Below are positions 52,570 through 63,049 of a stretch of DNA of 64,000 nt, piece after piece. The first letter of the stretch is position 1. The number at the start of each line of letters is the position of its first letter. The position numbers were made by a program, and so were the translations under genes. Under the pieces are notes generated by a model. It was not told the origin of the DNA and searched no databases. It worked only from the letters and a program-made list of their open reading frames with translations. This stretch comes from Adiantum capillus-veneris (Eukaryota > Streptophyta > Polypodiopsida > Polypodiales > Pteridaceae). Location of the stretch: positions 153,950,057 to 154,014,056 of the forward strand of contig CM043952.1 of NCBI GenBank assembly GCA_014529385.2, read 5' to 3'.

Positions 52570-53769
52570 TTGGATAACCTACCTTCTGATATGAATATGG
52601 ATGTACAATCCTTGTACGGGGATTGCGGATTGGAAGCTTCAGGAATGTCGAAACCATTGACATTAAAAACATTACCTTCTTACTCGGGAGATAATGAAGA
52701 TGAATCGATCGTGTGTAAGACCACTCAAGTAAAAAGAGCTGAACAGACCCTAGAAGTAGATAATATTCATTCAATCATGTCTACACCCATCCAATGCACT
52801 CTTACTTTGAGAGAATTGTTAAAACTCAGCCCATACTTATGGAATGATTTACAGAAAACCCTAGAGAAAGTGGGGATTATGGGGTTAATCTCGAATAATT
52901 TGGAAAATTTGAAAAATAAAGTGGAAAACAAAGAGATTCGATCAGTTCCCATGAACAAGGTCGGAGAATATTATGAAGGGGAAGAAGGAAACACCACCCT
53001 CCCAGTGAAATATAATGACATTGAAACCATGGTGATAGTGGATAGTGGAGTTGGCATAGCCATAGCCACTAAAGCAGTACGGGAATCCTGGGGACAGCCA
53101 GCCATTAGACAAACTCGAATGAAATTGCAGTTGGCTGACGAACACATTGAGAGACCATTAGGGCTGCTTGAAAAAGTGATAGTCAATTCCTGTGGAATTG
53201 AACATCAACACACTTTTGCCATAGTAGACTTTGGGAAAAAACTCAACTATGAAATCATATTGGGAAGACCTTTCATGTGACAGGTACAGCTTATCCAAGA
53301 TTGGGGAAACAACTATCTGTACTTGAAGCAAGTGGGATCTATAACAAGAGTCAATCTAAAAGATCACACTTATAGAGATGTCTTGAAAACACCCATCCAA
53401 GAGTTTGATTCAGTCTCTCCGGCTAAAACTAAACTCCCATCCTGGTTAAACAAAGACACTCCTATTTGGACGTGTGGAGCTTCAGAAAACGGAAGCTTAA
53501 GACGAAAAGAATGTATCCTAAAAATGGACTGCACTGACGAAGCCTACGCACCTGAACCCTTTCCGGAGCATTTATTTGAGCCATTCGAGTGGACTCAAAT
53601 TTTAGCAACAATGGATGTATATGTGAATACGTCTATGCCTACTCAATTTTGCAATGAGGATGGCTACGACATAATTCCCATCCAAATGATTTCAATCCTC
53701 AACATTGAAAATGAAGATGAGGAACCCAAAGACTTAATGAAAGCTCAACAAGTCTTTTTAGACCTCTAT
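52570..53769 (+). pseudogene. PRO1 and linker of A3
   Basis: Open for 236 codons: VNKVGEYYEGEEGNTTLPV, VIVDSGVGIAIAT (DSG triad), MKLQLADEHIERPLG and YEIILGRPFM, then a TGA at 53278 and, still in frame, LIQDWGNNYLYLKQVGS, IWTCGASENGS and QFCNEDGYDIIPIQMIS. One stop only, so this is the clearest protease of the A0/A3 family. The coding sequence is cut at 53769 by the solo LTR and resumes at 63919. Confidence 0.85.
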
Positions 53770-54006
53770 TGTCATAAAAATTAATATCTATCCAACCCAA
53801 ATGATTTTCTCATATTAAACTGATCACTTAATGTGGGAGAATACACGAGAACAAGGGTTAAGATATAGACATGTGCTTATAGATCTATCTCAACACGAAG
53901 CCAATGGTTAAGGGGCCCAAATGAGAGATGGTCTATCAAAGAGCAAGGCTAACCAATGGAGCATAAGACCTTAGGGTTAGCTTCATTGAAGACCTCCAAT
54001 AATGTG

Positions 54007-54014
54007 TATAAAAG
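54007..54014 (+). promoter_or_regulatory. TATA box of the solo LTR
   Basis: TATAAAAG in ATGTGTATAAAAGTCC, in the first third of the LTR; plausible U3 promoter. Confidence 0.55.
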
Positions 54015-54201
54015 TCCTTTGACCTTAGGCAAGCTAGGGCTGAGCTTGAGGTGGGAACCCGGCCTAAGCTCTAGGTGCTTGTCCTGCTTACGGTGCTTGT
54101 CGTGCTTGAGGTGCTTGACATGCTTGAGGTGCTTTATTAAGATGCTTGAGGTGCTTGACTGGCTCCATGCTTGAGGTGCTATGCAAAGTGCAAGAGCTCC
54201 A

Positions 54202-54496
54202 TGTTAACCCTCACGGCACACGGACACCCTATCGCCTACGATGGACGCGTATTATGTATTATTTAGAGTCAGGTACCGGGCTTGTCGGTCCAATAGGGAA
54301 AGGTAGAGTGATCGCCGATGAGAAGCGCACTCTAACTGGGACATTCAAGGGATTAGTTGGCTAAGCATGGGCGCCCAAGTGTGAATGGGGTGAGCTCCTA
54401 TAAAAGCCAACTAAACCTAATTTTTACTCATTCTCTCATTTGTGCAATAGAAGAGTGCTCTTGCTCCATCTCCATCTTCTTCTTCTTCACCTCCTC

Positions 54497-54530
<34 letters not shown>

Positions 54531-54780
54531 GAGAGTGTGTGTGCGATCGAGCATTACGAAGGCACGACGGCGGCGAAGCGGTTGAGCGCGGCACGACTGC
54601 AGCTTCTTCTTCATCGTGGCGAGGAATCCACCACGAAGGCGAGCGTAGAGCGGTGAGTGACACACCCTTTGCTCTCTTGAGCTTGCTAGTTTAGGCTTGT
54701 TGTGTGCTTGGAGCCGTTTGTGGCTCGCACACGGTGTATTGGCAAGTCCCTTGCTTCGACAGTGCGGCAAGGAGCGCACA
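54202..54780 (+). repeat. 5' LTR of E2
   Basis: 579 bp. Same family as the E1 LTRs, roughly 90% identical in the first 150 bp by eye. TATA box TATAAAAG near 54400; TG/AG microsatellite near 54499-54530. Confidence 0.97.
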
Positions 54781-54784
54781 TTTT

Positions 54785-54803
54785 TGGCGCCGTTGCCGGG
54801 GAT
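54785..54803 (+). other. Primer-binding site of E2, perfect tRNA-Asp match
   Basis: TGGCGCCGTTGCCGGGGAT, 4 nt after the LTR, is the exact complement of the 3' end of plant tRNA-Asp(GUC) including CCA. Confidence 0.9.
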
Positions 54804-55638
54804 ATGCCCTACACTAAGCTCGGTTAGCACTTTACGCTTCCTTGTGGTGCAATTTCTATCATAGGAAAGGCAGGGAAGGAGTGTGTGGAGATTTTTGTTT
54901 TTTGCGTTTTCTGCATTTTCTGTCAAGTTTCAATTTCTACTATTGTCTGTGCTTTTTCAATTTTCTGCATTTCTTGCGTTTTTTCAAGTTCTGCAATTTT
55001 TGCATTTTCAATTTCTGCAATTTTTTGCATTTCTGCGTTTTTTCAATTTTCTGCAATTTCTGCATTTTCAATTTCTGCAATTTTCTGTATTTCTGCATTT
55101 AAAAAAAGCGGAAAATAAAAACGCGAGTGAGCGGGCGGTTAAATTTTTTGAAAATAAAAAAACGTGACTCTTAAAACGGACGGGTTGGTTTGTATAAAAG
55201 ATAGATCGGGATCGGGATCATTTCCCCAAGCCCAAGCCCAAGCCCAGGCCCAGGCCTCAGTCCTCAGTCCTATGATATATACTAGACTCACTCTTATATA
55301 TATACCCTACTCCCTCAAGAGAGAATGAGAGCATGTGAGACAAGTCCTCCACTCTCCTCCTTTCTCTTCCCACTTGCACCCTTAGACTTTCTAGTTTGGG
55401 CCTAGTTCCCTACTGGAAATTGACAGTTTTAGGGATTCCGAGGGCATAGAGTGACCAAACGGAGGGCTGTAAAGCACGGCACGACCCTCTGACCGATACG
55501 CTCGTTTCGAGCTATCACACGGCCCATTCCACGACATGCTCTAAAAAATCTAGCAAAAAAACAAACAAAAAACACGCTAAAAACTAGTCACAAGGCCTCC
55601 TAGAGCAGCTTTTTGACACCTTAGGGTATCAAAAGCAC
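54804..55638 (+). other. Leader of E2 with T-rich repeats
   Basis: Contains degenerate TTTCTGCAATTT/TTTCTGCATTTT repeats (54890-55100) and GCCCAAGCCCAAGCCC repeats near 55225. Open frames here are low-complexity Phe/Cys/Ser strings and not genes. Confidence 0.75.
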
Positions 55639-58600
55639 ATGCACTTACGCTCTGGGCGGGTGTTAGAGCACGATCACATTGGTAGTGCCTCTGTTCATAC
55701 GGACACCCATTACCCATCCACGATAAGCTCTAGACCCTCAGTGGGGACACAAGGTAGCACCACCCAAGACCCTAAAATAGCCGCTAGTGATTCCTCCTCC
55801 GACTCAGAAATCATGGAATCATACCCTACCCAAAACACTGAGAGAGAAGGCCATGCACCTCCCGAAGCTCCACAGCCTAGTACTAGTATGTTTAGTCGTT
55901 TCATGGAAACATTAGGTAGAGCTACTCGCTCGGAACCTGATGCAAATGAAGCACACAAAGGGGGTGGGGAAGTGGAATCTCCTTTCACATCGCACGTGGA
56001 CCCCACACCCCCAAAGAGTGTCCATGTGGATATCCTACCAACTTCTTACCAAGAAGGCCCTGTTGAGCTGCCTCCTTCAGAAGTTCCCTCTAGAGTACCG
56101 TTGGTGACAAGTAAAACCACGAGGAGCAACATTGCTTCTACCTCACAAGAAACCGTTAACACGTCGACTCTAGAAGGATTGTTCATTAATGATCATTGGA
56201 CATACGACCTCCACACTGAGGTGTTGACGGATCTACACTCTGGCCACGCCTACCATGTAGGATGGATAGAGATTGTACAATCCACCTCTAGTGCCACGAG
56301 CATCGAAGATCAACAGAAAATGATCTGTAATGTTATCCATGGCATTATTCAATCAGAAAGGCAAAACCGAGGGGTAAATATACTCTCAACTGGCCCCATG
56401 AGATTTCTGGATACGAGCAAGGCTCAACAGCCTACTCTATCACAAATGGAGACTCCTCTAATGAGCCCCATGGACCCATCTTACGTCATTTCACCTGGGG
56501 TCTCTATGCAATCTGAGCCTCCGAGCGAAAACTTTAGCTTCCCTAACTTGGCTCAACCCTCGATCAAGGAAAACGCAGTGCTCACTCCAGGGATAAGCCT
56601 GACAGAGAATGTACCGATGACATCTACGGTTAGCGCAGTGCCACTACCTAGTGTCGTAGTACCTAATATGGGGCCTCGACCATATGTGCCTCTAGCCCCT
56701 TATGCACACATGGCCCCCACACCTCCAATAGTACCACTTGTTTACGCTCCTCGAGTGCCGCTCCCTAGCCCTTATCCGAGTGGACCTATGCCCGGTTATG
56801 TTCCATATCCTGCATCATCCACACATATGCCAAGACCGGCACCCGTCCCTCTCCCACATATGATTCCAAGAGTACCTCCACCGGCCCTGCCCCCTCACAT
56901 AGGTGACTTGGCAGCGTTTGCTCAAACCATAGGTCGATCTATCGCGGAAAATATGCGTCATGCATCTGATAGAGAGCCTAGAAGTAAGGCAGTACAAATT
57001 GCCAAACTCACGCAAAAATTCAATGGGGACGAAGATGCTAGGAAACAGATTGAAGTGTTTGAACAAGTATGTGATTCCTTAGGGGAACGCAACGAACTAC
57101 ATAAGTGCAATGCCTTAAGCTTGACATTAAGTGGGAAGGCTGGAGATTGGTATAGGACCCTAAGGGTGGACGAGAAAACAATCTACCCTACCCTTCGAAG
57201 GTTGTTTCTAAAGGAGTACATACGAGAAGGTGTGCTTTGGGGTGTAGCATCTCAGCTACAGAAGGCCGAACGTAAGGAAGGAGAGTCAGTAAGGGACTTC
57301 ATTAGTCGTCTAAAGCACTTAAACTCTCGTTGCCCTGTAAATGAGCGCTTCAACAATAACCAACTGCTTGATCGATTCATTCGAGGGTTGAGGAATGAAG
57401 GAATCTATAATGGACTAGTGATTAGAGGTATCACAACCTGGGAAGATGTCACTGCCAATGCAATCCAATTAGAGGACAACTTGATGATAGCAGGCATGAG
57501 GGTGTCTACTGACACGAGATCCACTAGCTCACAAGCCATTGAGTATGAACCCATGACTGCAAAGCCCATTGCCAATGAGCCAAAGGTATTTGAGACATTC
57601 TTGACAGACCTCACCAAGGCAATCCAAGAGTCTCTTAAGGATAATCGACCCCCTCAAAATAGTCACATGTATCCAAGAAGGGAGCAACAATGGTGTTCCA
57701 TTTGCTTAGGTCCACATAGCACTAGTGAGTGCCCTACGTTTAGAGTAAAATTTAATGGAACTTGCAACGCATGTGGTAGGTATGGTCACCAAGCTAAGGA
57801 TTGTTTAATGATCAAACGTATGATGGCAAATAGACCACCTGTAGCCTGGACGGATGCACCTCGAGCTCCTGTATTGATGCTTGCTCCACCTGTTGAGCAA
57901 CTACCGCAACACATGGTCCCTAGACCTCAAAATGTTGTACAAGCTACACCGCTACCACCTCCTGTGCTAGGACCGCATCCCCCGCATCCAAGAGTCACCC
58001 CTATGAACCAAGTGGGTTGCGAGCCATCAAATGCTTATGCAGATGGCTGTGAGGAGGAAATAGACACTAGTATTGCCTACGGACTTGATACATTGGAAGA
58101 GTGTCCTATATACTACATGGAAGATTGTTGGGGGCAAGTCAAGCCGGTTTATCAAGCTGCTGCTCTCGCATCCAGAGGTCAAAATATCAACACCCAGGCT
58201 AGGAGGCAACCTCTTCAATGCTACGAGTGTGGTGGACCACATCGAGTAGCGGAATGCCCTATTAGGCTGCAAAAGAATGCTGCACAGATGCAAATGAATC
58301 AAGGGAGCACGTCTACAATGCCAATACTCACATGTAATCGTTGTGGCATAGATCACTTGATTGCCCAATGTCCCTATAACCCAAATGTGCCTAAAATCAC
58401 ACCCCTGAATTTGGTCGAAATTGCTAGTGTGACATCTCCAATACCACCCGTCGCACCCGCTTATGCGATTACACGGTCCATGCTTCAAGGGCCAGGCCAT
58501 ATCCTCGAAGAGAGAGATACCGCGTCAGTTATCCAAGCAAAGAAAAAGAAGACACGAAGGAAGAAGTCGCAGAATACCGAAAATTCAAAGCTTAGTTCCA

Positions 58601-60819
58601 AAACAAACATAGGAATAGGAGATGACCCCGTGTATATGAATGACCTCGAGGATGATTCAGATTCAGTCGAGACAATGGAGACTAGAACCAATACCACAAA
58701 GAGAAAGACCGACAAAGAAAATCGTAACATGGAACCAAATGAAAACCGAATAAGAGAAAATCATAAAGAGCCTCTGAAAACACCACAAGTGTTTCCAAAT
58801 CCAATCCAAGACCCCCAAGATAAACCGCAGGGGCAAAAAGGGAAGAATCGTAAAAAGAAGATTGGGACGTACCCAAACCCAGTAGACGAGATTAAGCAGG
58901 TGAAACATCTAAGAGGTTTAGTGGAGGAGACTCAAAGGAAACTAGAACCAGAACCCATGCATGTCAAAATTCATGACACAGTGTTTCCCACGCAAGTTCA
59001 TCCACCCCACATGAACCATAGACCGTTAGCCATATCTAGTATCATCCAAGAAGGGAGTGAGGACGGGACATCAGAAAGTGAGCATACACCCTTCTTGTTG
59101 GAAAAGATGTTTAACGAAGGAATACCTGATCCCATTGAGGAATATGAGATTCCATCCTCACCAGTTCCTAGTCAAGGACCTACACCCTGCAAAACGCCAA
59201 TGAATGTTGCCAAACTAGTGGACTTCATGTCTTCTGAGGTCCGAATCACGATCATAGCAAAGCTGTATGGAGATCCTGAGTTATTCCTTGCACTTCGAGC
59301 ATTCCTTAATGGAGAGCTACGAACGGGATTACCGCAGTTTGCGCAACCAAATAGGCCTGACTCGATTATGATTGATGAGGAAAATCATGTGCAATCACTT
59401 GACTTAGATGGACACGAGTCTGTGATCGAGGTACCCATTAACGAATTAGGGCAGTATTTTGAAGGCGACGAGTCTAATGCGACCCTACCCATCACTACCA
59501 AGGGATTAACTATAAAGGGAATTCTTGATGGTGGTGCGGGAGTTAGCATCGTTACAAAAGATTGTTGGGAATCCATGGGAAAACCCCGCCTCAGTGTTAC
59601 TAACATTGTGGTAAAGATGGCAAATGGTACCATAGCCAAACCTATGGGGATGCTCAAGGATCTTAAGATCAAAGTTCTAGGACACAAGGTACGACATACG
59701 TTCATTGTAATGGATTTCTCTAAACACCTTATGTCATATGAAATGATTTTAGGACGACCATTCATGAGGGAAGCACAAATGGTTCATGATTGGTCTAAAA
59801 ATCATGTCTATTTGCAATTCCAAGACTCTGTCCTTAGAGTGGATTTGGTGACTGGTAAGGTACACCCCTTAGGGAGTAAAACCATTATTGATCATCGCTC
59901 TGACACCACAGTTCACTCGGCCCCACTACAATATTGTTACACTTGTAAGAAGGATACAGACATTGGCCAAGATTCTCCTTATATGGATATCCTACCTGGG
60001 ATGACTGAGTCGGACAATGTGGATTGGGTCCACCTAGCATCAACCATAGACACTTGGGGAAATAGGGGGACGACCTGGGTAACACCTGAGGGGGATGAAA
60101 TGCCTATACCCTTAAATATGCTACAAGCAATGCATATCGCTTCCAACAAGACTCATCCTAATGTCACGAAGAAAACATACAAGTGGGTCCCTAAAGCTTC
60201 TTTAGTGACCATAGCTAGTGCTAAAAAACAGAAGCCTTGTAAGAAACGTACCACTCGCTCCAAGAAAAGTAAGAAAATGTTGCGATGGATCCCTAAACGA
60301 CTATTGGAAGCCCAAGGCTACTATCAAGGAAATGATCAAATCTGGGTGCCAAAACGTAGATTGTGCTCTTACCTATCACCTGACCCAAGTGAGCCCAATC
60401 CCGTAGCTCCAAAACGAATCAAGGATCGTGGAAAGAAAAAAATCACAGAATGCTACACACCCGCTCCCGAGCTAGTTTGGGTACCAAAGAAAGAACGATT
60501 TGTTCCACCTAGCTCAGGAAGGGGGGAGTCCCATGAAGCTTCTAGCTCCTCATGTAATACATCCATAGAGGTAAAAGCTTCTACACAGCCTCCATCTAAA
60601 GTAGTGGACCTCCATGAAGCTACAAAAGAATCCACACCTCCCAGTGTTCAAGAATCACCTGATGAACCACTTCAAGTTCGATCCTGGGAGAGTACCTTAC
60701 CACCCTTGCAGCTTGACGAGGCACCTAGGGTAATAGAAAACTACTGGCAAAAATCCTCACCTATTACCAACTGGAACAATTGGTTTCAAAGGGTGACAAG
60801 CTCATTTCAAACGGTATGA
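55639..60819 (+). CDS. gag-pro: Gag-protease-WxPK polyprotein of E2 (no polymerase)
   Basis: 1726 residues, uninterrupted, start MHLRSGRVLEH. N-terminal Ser/Pro-rich region (1-400); retrotransposon-gag core at about 447-620 (LSGKAGDWYRTL, GESVRDFISRLKHLNSRC); four zinc knuckles at 686-698, 709-722, 861-873 and 899-911; PRO1 with ILDGGAG at 1295-1301 and ILGRPFM near 1370; then, in place of RT to PRO2, a direct join to the basic C-terminal domain with WxPK motifs near 1516, 1550, 1568 and 1613, ending SSFQTV. The last 104 codons are nearly identical to E1 while the rest is clearly diverged. Likely makes particles and packages RNA; protease activity of DGG is unproven. Confidence 0.93.
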   Translation: MHLRSGRVLEHDHIGSASVHTDTHYPSTISSRPSVGTQGSTTQDPKIAASDSSSDSEIMESYPTQNTEREGHAPPEAPQPSTSMFSRFMETLGRATRSEPDANEAHKGGGEVESPFTSHVDPTPPKSVHVDILPTSYQEGPVELPPSEVPSRVPLVTSKTTRSNIASTSQETVNTSTLEGLFINDHWTYDLHTEVLTDLHSGHAYHVGWIEIVQSTSSATSIEDQQKMICNVIHGIIQSERQNRGVNILSTGPMRFLDTSKAQQPTLSQMETPLMSPMDPSYVISPGVSMQSEPPSENFSFPNLAQPSIKENAVLTPGISLTENVPMTSTVSAVPLPSVVVPNMGPRPYVPLAPYAHMAPTPPIVPLVYAPRVPLPSPYPSGPMPGYVPYPASSTHMPRPAPVPLPHMIPRVPPPALPPHIGDLAAFAQTIGRSIAENMRHASDREPRSKAVQIAKLTQKFNGDEDARKQIEVFEQVCDSLGERNELHKCNALSLTLSGKAGDWYRTLRVDEKTIYPTLRRLFLKEYIREGVLWGVASQLQKAERKEGESVRDFISRLKHLNSRCPVNERFNNNQLLDRFIRGLRNEGIYNGLVIRGITTWEDVTANAIQLEDNLMIAGMRVSTDTRSTSSQAIEYEPMTAKPIANEPKVFETFLTDLTKAIQESLKDNRPPQNSHMYPRREQQWCSICLGPHSTSECPTFRVKFNGTCNACGRYGHQAKDCLMIKRMMANRPPVAWTDAPRAPVLMLAPPVEQLPQHMVPRPQNVVQATPLPPPVLGPHPPHPRVTPMNQVGCEPSNAYADGCEEEIDTSIAYGLDTLEECPIYYMEDCWGQVKPVYQAAALASRGQNINTQARRQPLQCYECGGPHRVAECPIRLQKNAAQMQMNQGSTSTMPILTCNRCGIDHLIAQCPYNPNVPKITPLNLVEIASVTSPIPPVAPAYAITRSMLQGPGHILEERDTASVIQAKKKKTRRKKSQNTENSKLSSKTNIGIGDDPVYMNDLEDDSDSVETMETRTNTTKRKTDKENRNMEPNENRIRENHKEPLKTPQVFPNPIQDPQDKPQGQKGKNRKKKIGTYPNPVDEIKQVKHLRGLVEETQRKLEPEPMHVKIHDTVFPTQVHPPHMNHRPLAISSIIQEGSEDGTSESEHTPFLLEKMFNEGIPDPIEEYEIPSSPVPSQGPTPCKTPMNVAKLVDFMSSEVRITIIAKLYGDPELFLALRAFLNGELRTGLPQFAQPNRPDSIMIDEENHVQSLDLDGHESVIEVPINELGQYFEGDESNATLPITTKGLTIKGILDGGAGVSIVTKDCWESMGKPRLSVTNIVVKMANGTIAKPMGMLKDLKIKVLGHKVRHTFIVMDFSKHLMSYEMILGRPFMREAQMVHDWSKNHVYLQFQDSVLRVDLVTGKVHPLGSKTIIDHRSDTTVHSAPLQYCYTCKKDTDIGQDSPYMDILPGMTESDNVDWVHLASTIDTWGNRGTTWVTPEGDEMPIPLNMLQAMHIASNKTHPNVTKKTYKWVPKASLVTIASAKKQKPCKKRTTRSKKSKKMLRWIPKRLLEAQGYYQGNDQIWVPKRRLCSYLSPDPSEPNPVAPKRIKDRGKKKITECYTPAPELVWVPKKERFVPPSSGRGESHEASSSSCNTSIEVKASTQPPSKVVDLHEATKESTPPSVQESPDEPLQVRSWESTLPPLQLDEAPRVIENYWQKSSPITNWNNWFQRVTSSFQTV

Positions 60820-60826
60820 TCTACCC

Positions 60827-60930
60827 AAGGAAGGGGGGAGTGTTTGCTGACAGTCCTCATTCATTTGCTTCCCTCTCAACCTTTCTCCCTGACCTCTTAA
60901 TCTCCGATCTTAGGGAATGTACATATAAAG
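60827..60930 (+). promoter_or_regulatory. Internal purine tract and TATA-like box of E2
   Basis: AAGGAAGGGGGGAG at 60827-60840 followed by TGTTTG, and TATAAAG at 60924-60930, both shared with E1 (20839 and 20934). Confidence 0.45.
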
Positions 60931-62450
60931 CTTTATACTCACACAAAAAAATAAATAAATAAATAAATAAGGAGCAAGAGCAATTAGCAAATGAGTATGC
61001 ACATTAAAAGTCAAAACATTGACTCAGACCTACACATTCACATCTGGTACAGTGAAACAGAAACCTATGCCATAAAACACCTTAGATCCTCATCACTTGA
61101 GTGATGGAGGGTAAGGTAAGATTAGTACGATAGGAGTGTTTCTGTTTTAGAGTTGAGAGATTAGCGAAGTTCTGTTTTCCCACTAATGTGCCTCCTGGAG
61201 GTATTCCTTTTGTTTCGTAGTGTGTACAGGAGCGTGTTGCTATTGATAGGATTTGGACCTTCATGGAACCTTTCTCTCGTTCACACTTCAGATCAAGCGC
61301 GACCATCAACACAAACAGGTGTTTCTTGTCCATTAGCATTGCCCTTATCTTTTTGCATCCATGTTTGTCTGCTTTGATTGTGATTGGTAGCATAATATTC
61401 AGCGCATTGGCTTAGTATCAAACATTTAATTCAATGTAGTGTTTTGTCATAGTCACTTGTCTAGGTTTAAAAATCAAGCAGTCCGACTAAGCTAGTTTGA
61501 CCAAGTTAGATATTAGAAATCTTCTCTTAATACCATGAGGAATGCCTTCCTAATAAACAATGGTTACTTAGGTTCTTAATCCGATTTAAGCAGCATTGTA
61601 TGAAATGTACTAGGGCTTTCTAGTGGGCTTAACCCTAGTGACCTTTAGCTTAAGTATTATAAAGGGAGTTTACTAATGTGATGAGCCTGGGGAGGGTAAC
61701 AATGTTATACGACCCCCCAAAGTTACAAAATTTAAATGCTAAAAATGAACAAACAAAAAATCAAAGTGCCACAATGTAAAATCTTACGCTGGAAGAGGAA
61801 TCTCAGCTTGATTTGGTACTTCACTCACATGTATTGCCTATGGTACTTGAGCCATAGAGGTTCCCAGTGTGGGCGCTTTTCCTTGAAAAGCAAAAAACCC
61901 AAGGCATACAAAATAAGCACCCACTTCATAATTGAATCAATGTGAAAAGACTTTGGGGGGTCAATGAAAAAGTAATCAGTCAGGCGATGATTTCATGAGA
62001 AATTCCTTTTATGGTAGCTTAACTACAAAGTCTTCTAGGTATAGCCTCTAGTCAGCCCTCGAACATCAATACTTGGCTCTCGCGATTAAACAACTTAATT
62101 GACCACAGAAAATTAAGAAGCTTACCCATGGTATTAATATTCGATCTCTAGTGCTTTTCGACCGTCAAATTAGCGACCCCAGACTTGTTTAATTTTCTAC
62201 CTTTACATATGTTTATGCATTTGATTACATTGCAATTTAATGTTCATTGCTAACAAATTGTTTGAAATTCTTTTACCAATCAATTTGTCTACCTAAAACT
62301 GCATATGCTTTTTAAGAGAATGCAATTACGGTGCCAATGCTGTTTGATTTTGCAGTGACTGAAGAAGGCTAAGGACATTCATCTCAAATGCTCTTCCACC
62401 TCGACGACCCAGCTTCAACTCAATAGCTTCCGAGGACGGAATCTACATTA
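60931..62450 (+). other. 3' untranslated region of E2
   Basis: The stretch 60950-61170, which includes AAAT repeats, replaces the accessory ORF region of E1. From about 61180 it matches E1 21580-22850 closely. No gene seen. Confidence 0.75.
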
Positions 62451-62460
62451 GGAAGGGGGG
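62451..62460 (+). other. Polypurine tract of E2
   Basis: GGAAGGGGGG, then CA and the LTR. Confidence 0.85.
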
Positions 62461-62462
62461 CA

Positions 62463-62757
62463 TGTTAACCCTCACGGCACACGGACACCCTATCGCCTAC
62501 GATGGACGCGTATTATGTATTATTTAGAGTCAGGTACCGGGCTTGTCGGTCCAATAGGGAAAGGTAGAGTGATCGCCGATGAGAGGCGCACTCTAACTGG
62601 GACATTCAAGGGATTAGTTGGCTAAGCATGGGCGCCCAAGTGTGAATGGGATGAGCTCCTATAAAAGCCAACTAAACCTAATTTTTACTCATTCTCTCAT
62701 TTGTGCAATAGAAGAGTGCTCTTGCTCCATCTCCATCTTCTTCTTCTTCACCTCCTC

Positions 62758-62799
<42 letters not shown>

Positions 62800-63049
62800 G
62801 AGAGTGTGTGTGTGATCGAGCATTACAAAGGCACGACGGCGGCGAAGCGGTTGAGCGCGGCACGACTGCAGCTTCTTCTTCATCGCGGCGAGGGATCCAC
62901 CACGAAGGCGAGCGTAGAGCGGTGAGTGACACACCCTTTGCTCTCTTGAGCTTGCTAGTTTACGCTTGTTGTGTGCTTGGAGCCGTTTGTGGCTCGCACA
63001 CGGTGTATTGGCAAGTCCCTTGCTTCGACAGTGCGGCAAGGAGCGCACA
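62463..63049 (+). repeat. 3' LTR of E2
   Basis: 587 bp; followed by CTCCA and the right half of the solo LTR. Confidence 0.97.

Larger units (their letters stand above)
54202..63049 (+). mobile_element. Non-autonomous gypsy element E2 with CTCCA target duplication
   Basis: 8.85 kb; LTRs TGTTAACC...GCGCACA with about seven substitutions between them; CTCCA at 54197-54201 and 63050-63054; perfect tRNA-Asp PBS; PPT. The single ORF fuses gag-PRO1 directly to the C-terminal WxPK domain; RT, RNase H, integrase and PRO2 of E1 are absent (about 4.3 kb missing, junction near 60140-60175). The ORF has no stops, so the element looks recently mobile but would need enzymes in trans. Confidence 0.95.

Noticed and set aside
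54842..55167. Three overlapping Phe/Cys-rich ORFs in the E2 leader
   Set aside because: Low-complexity T-rich repeats open in all frames; not conserved in E1.
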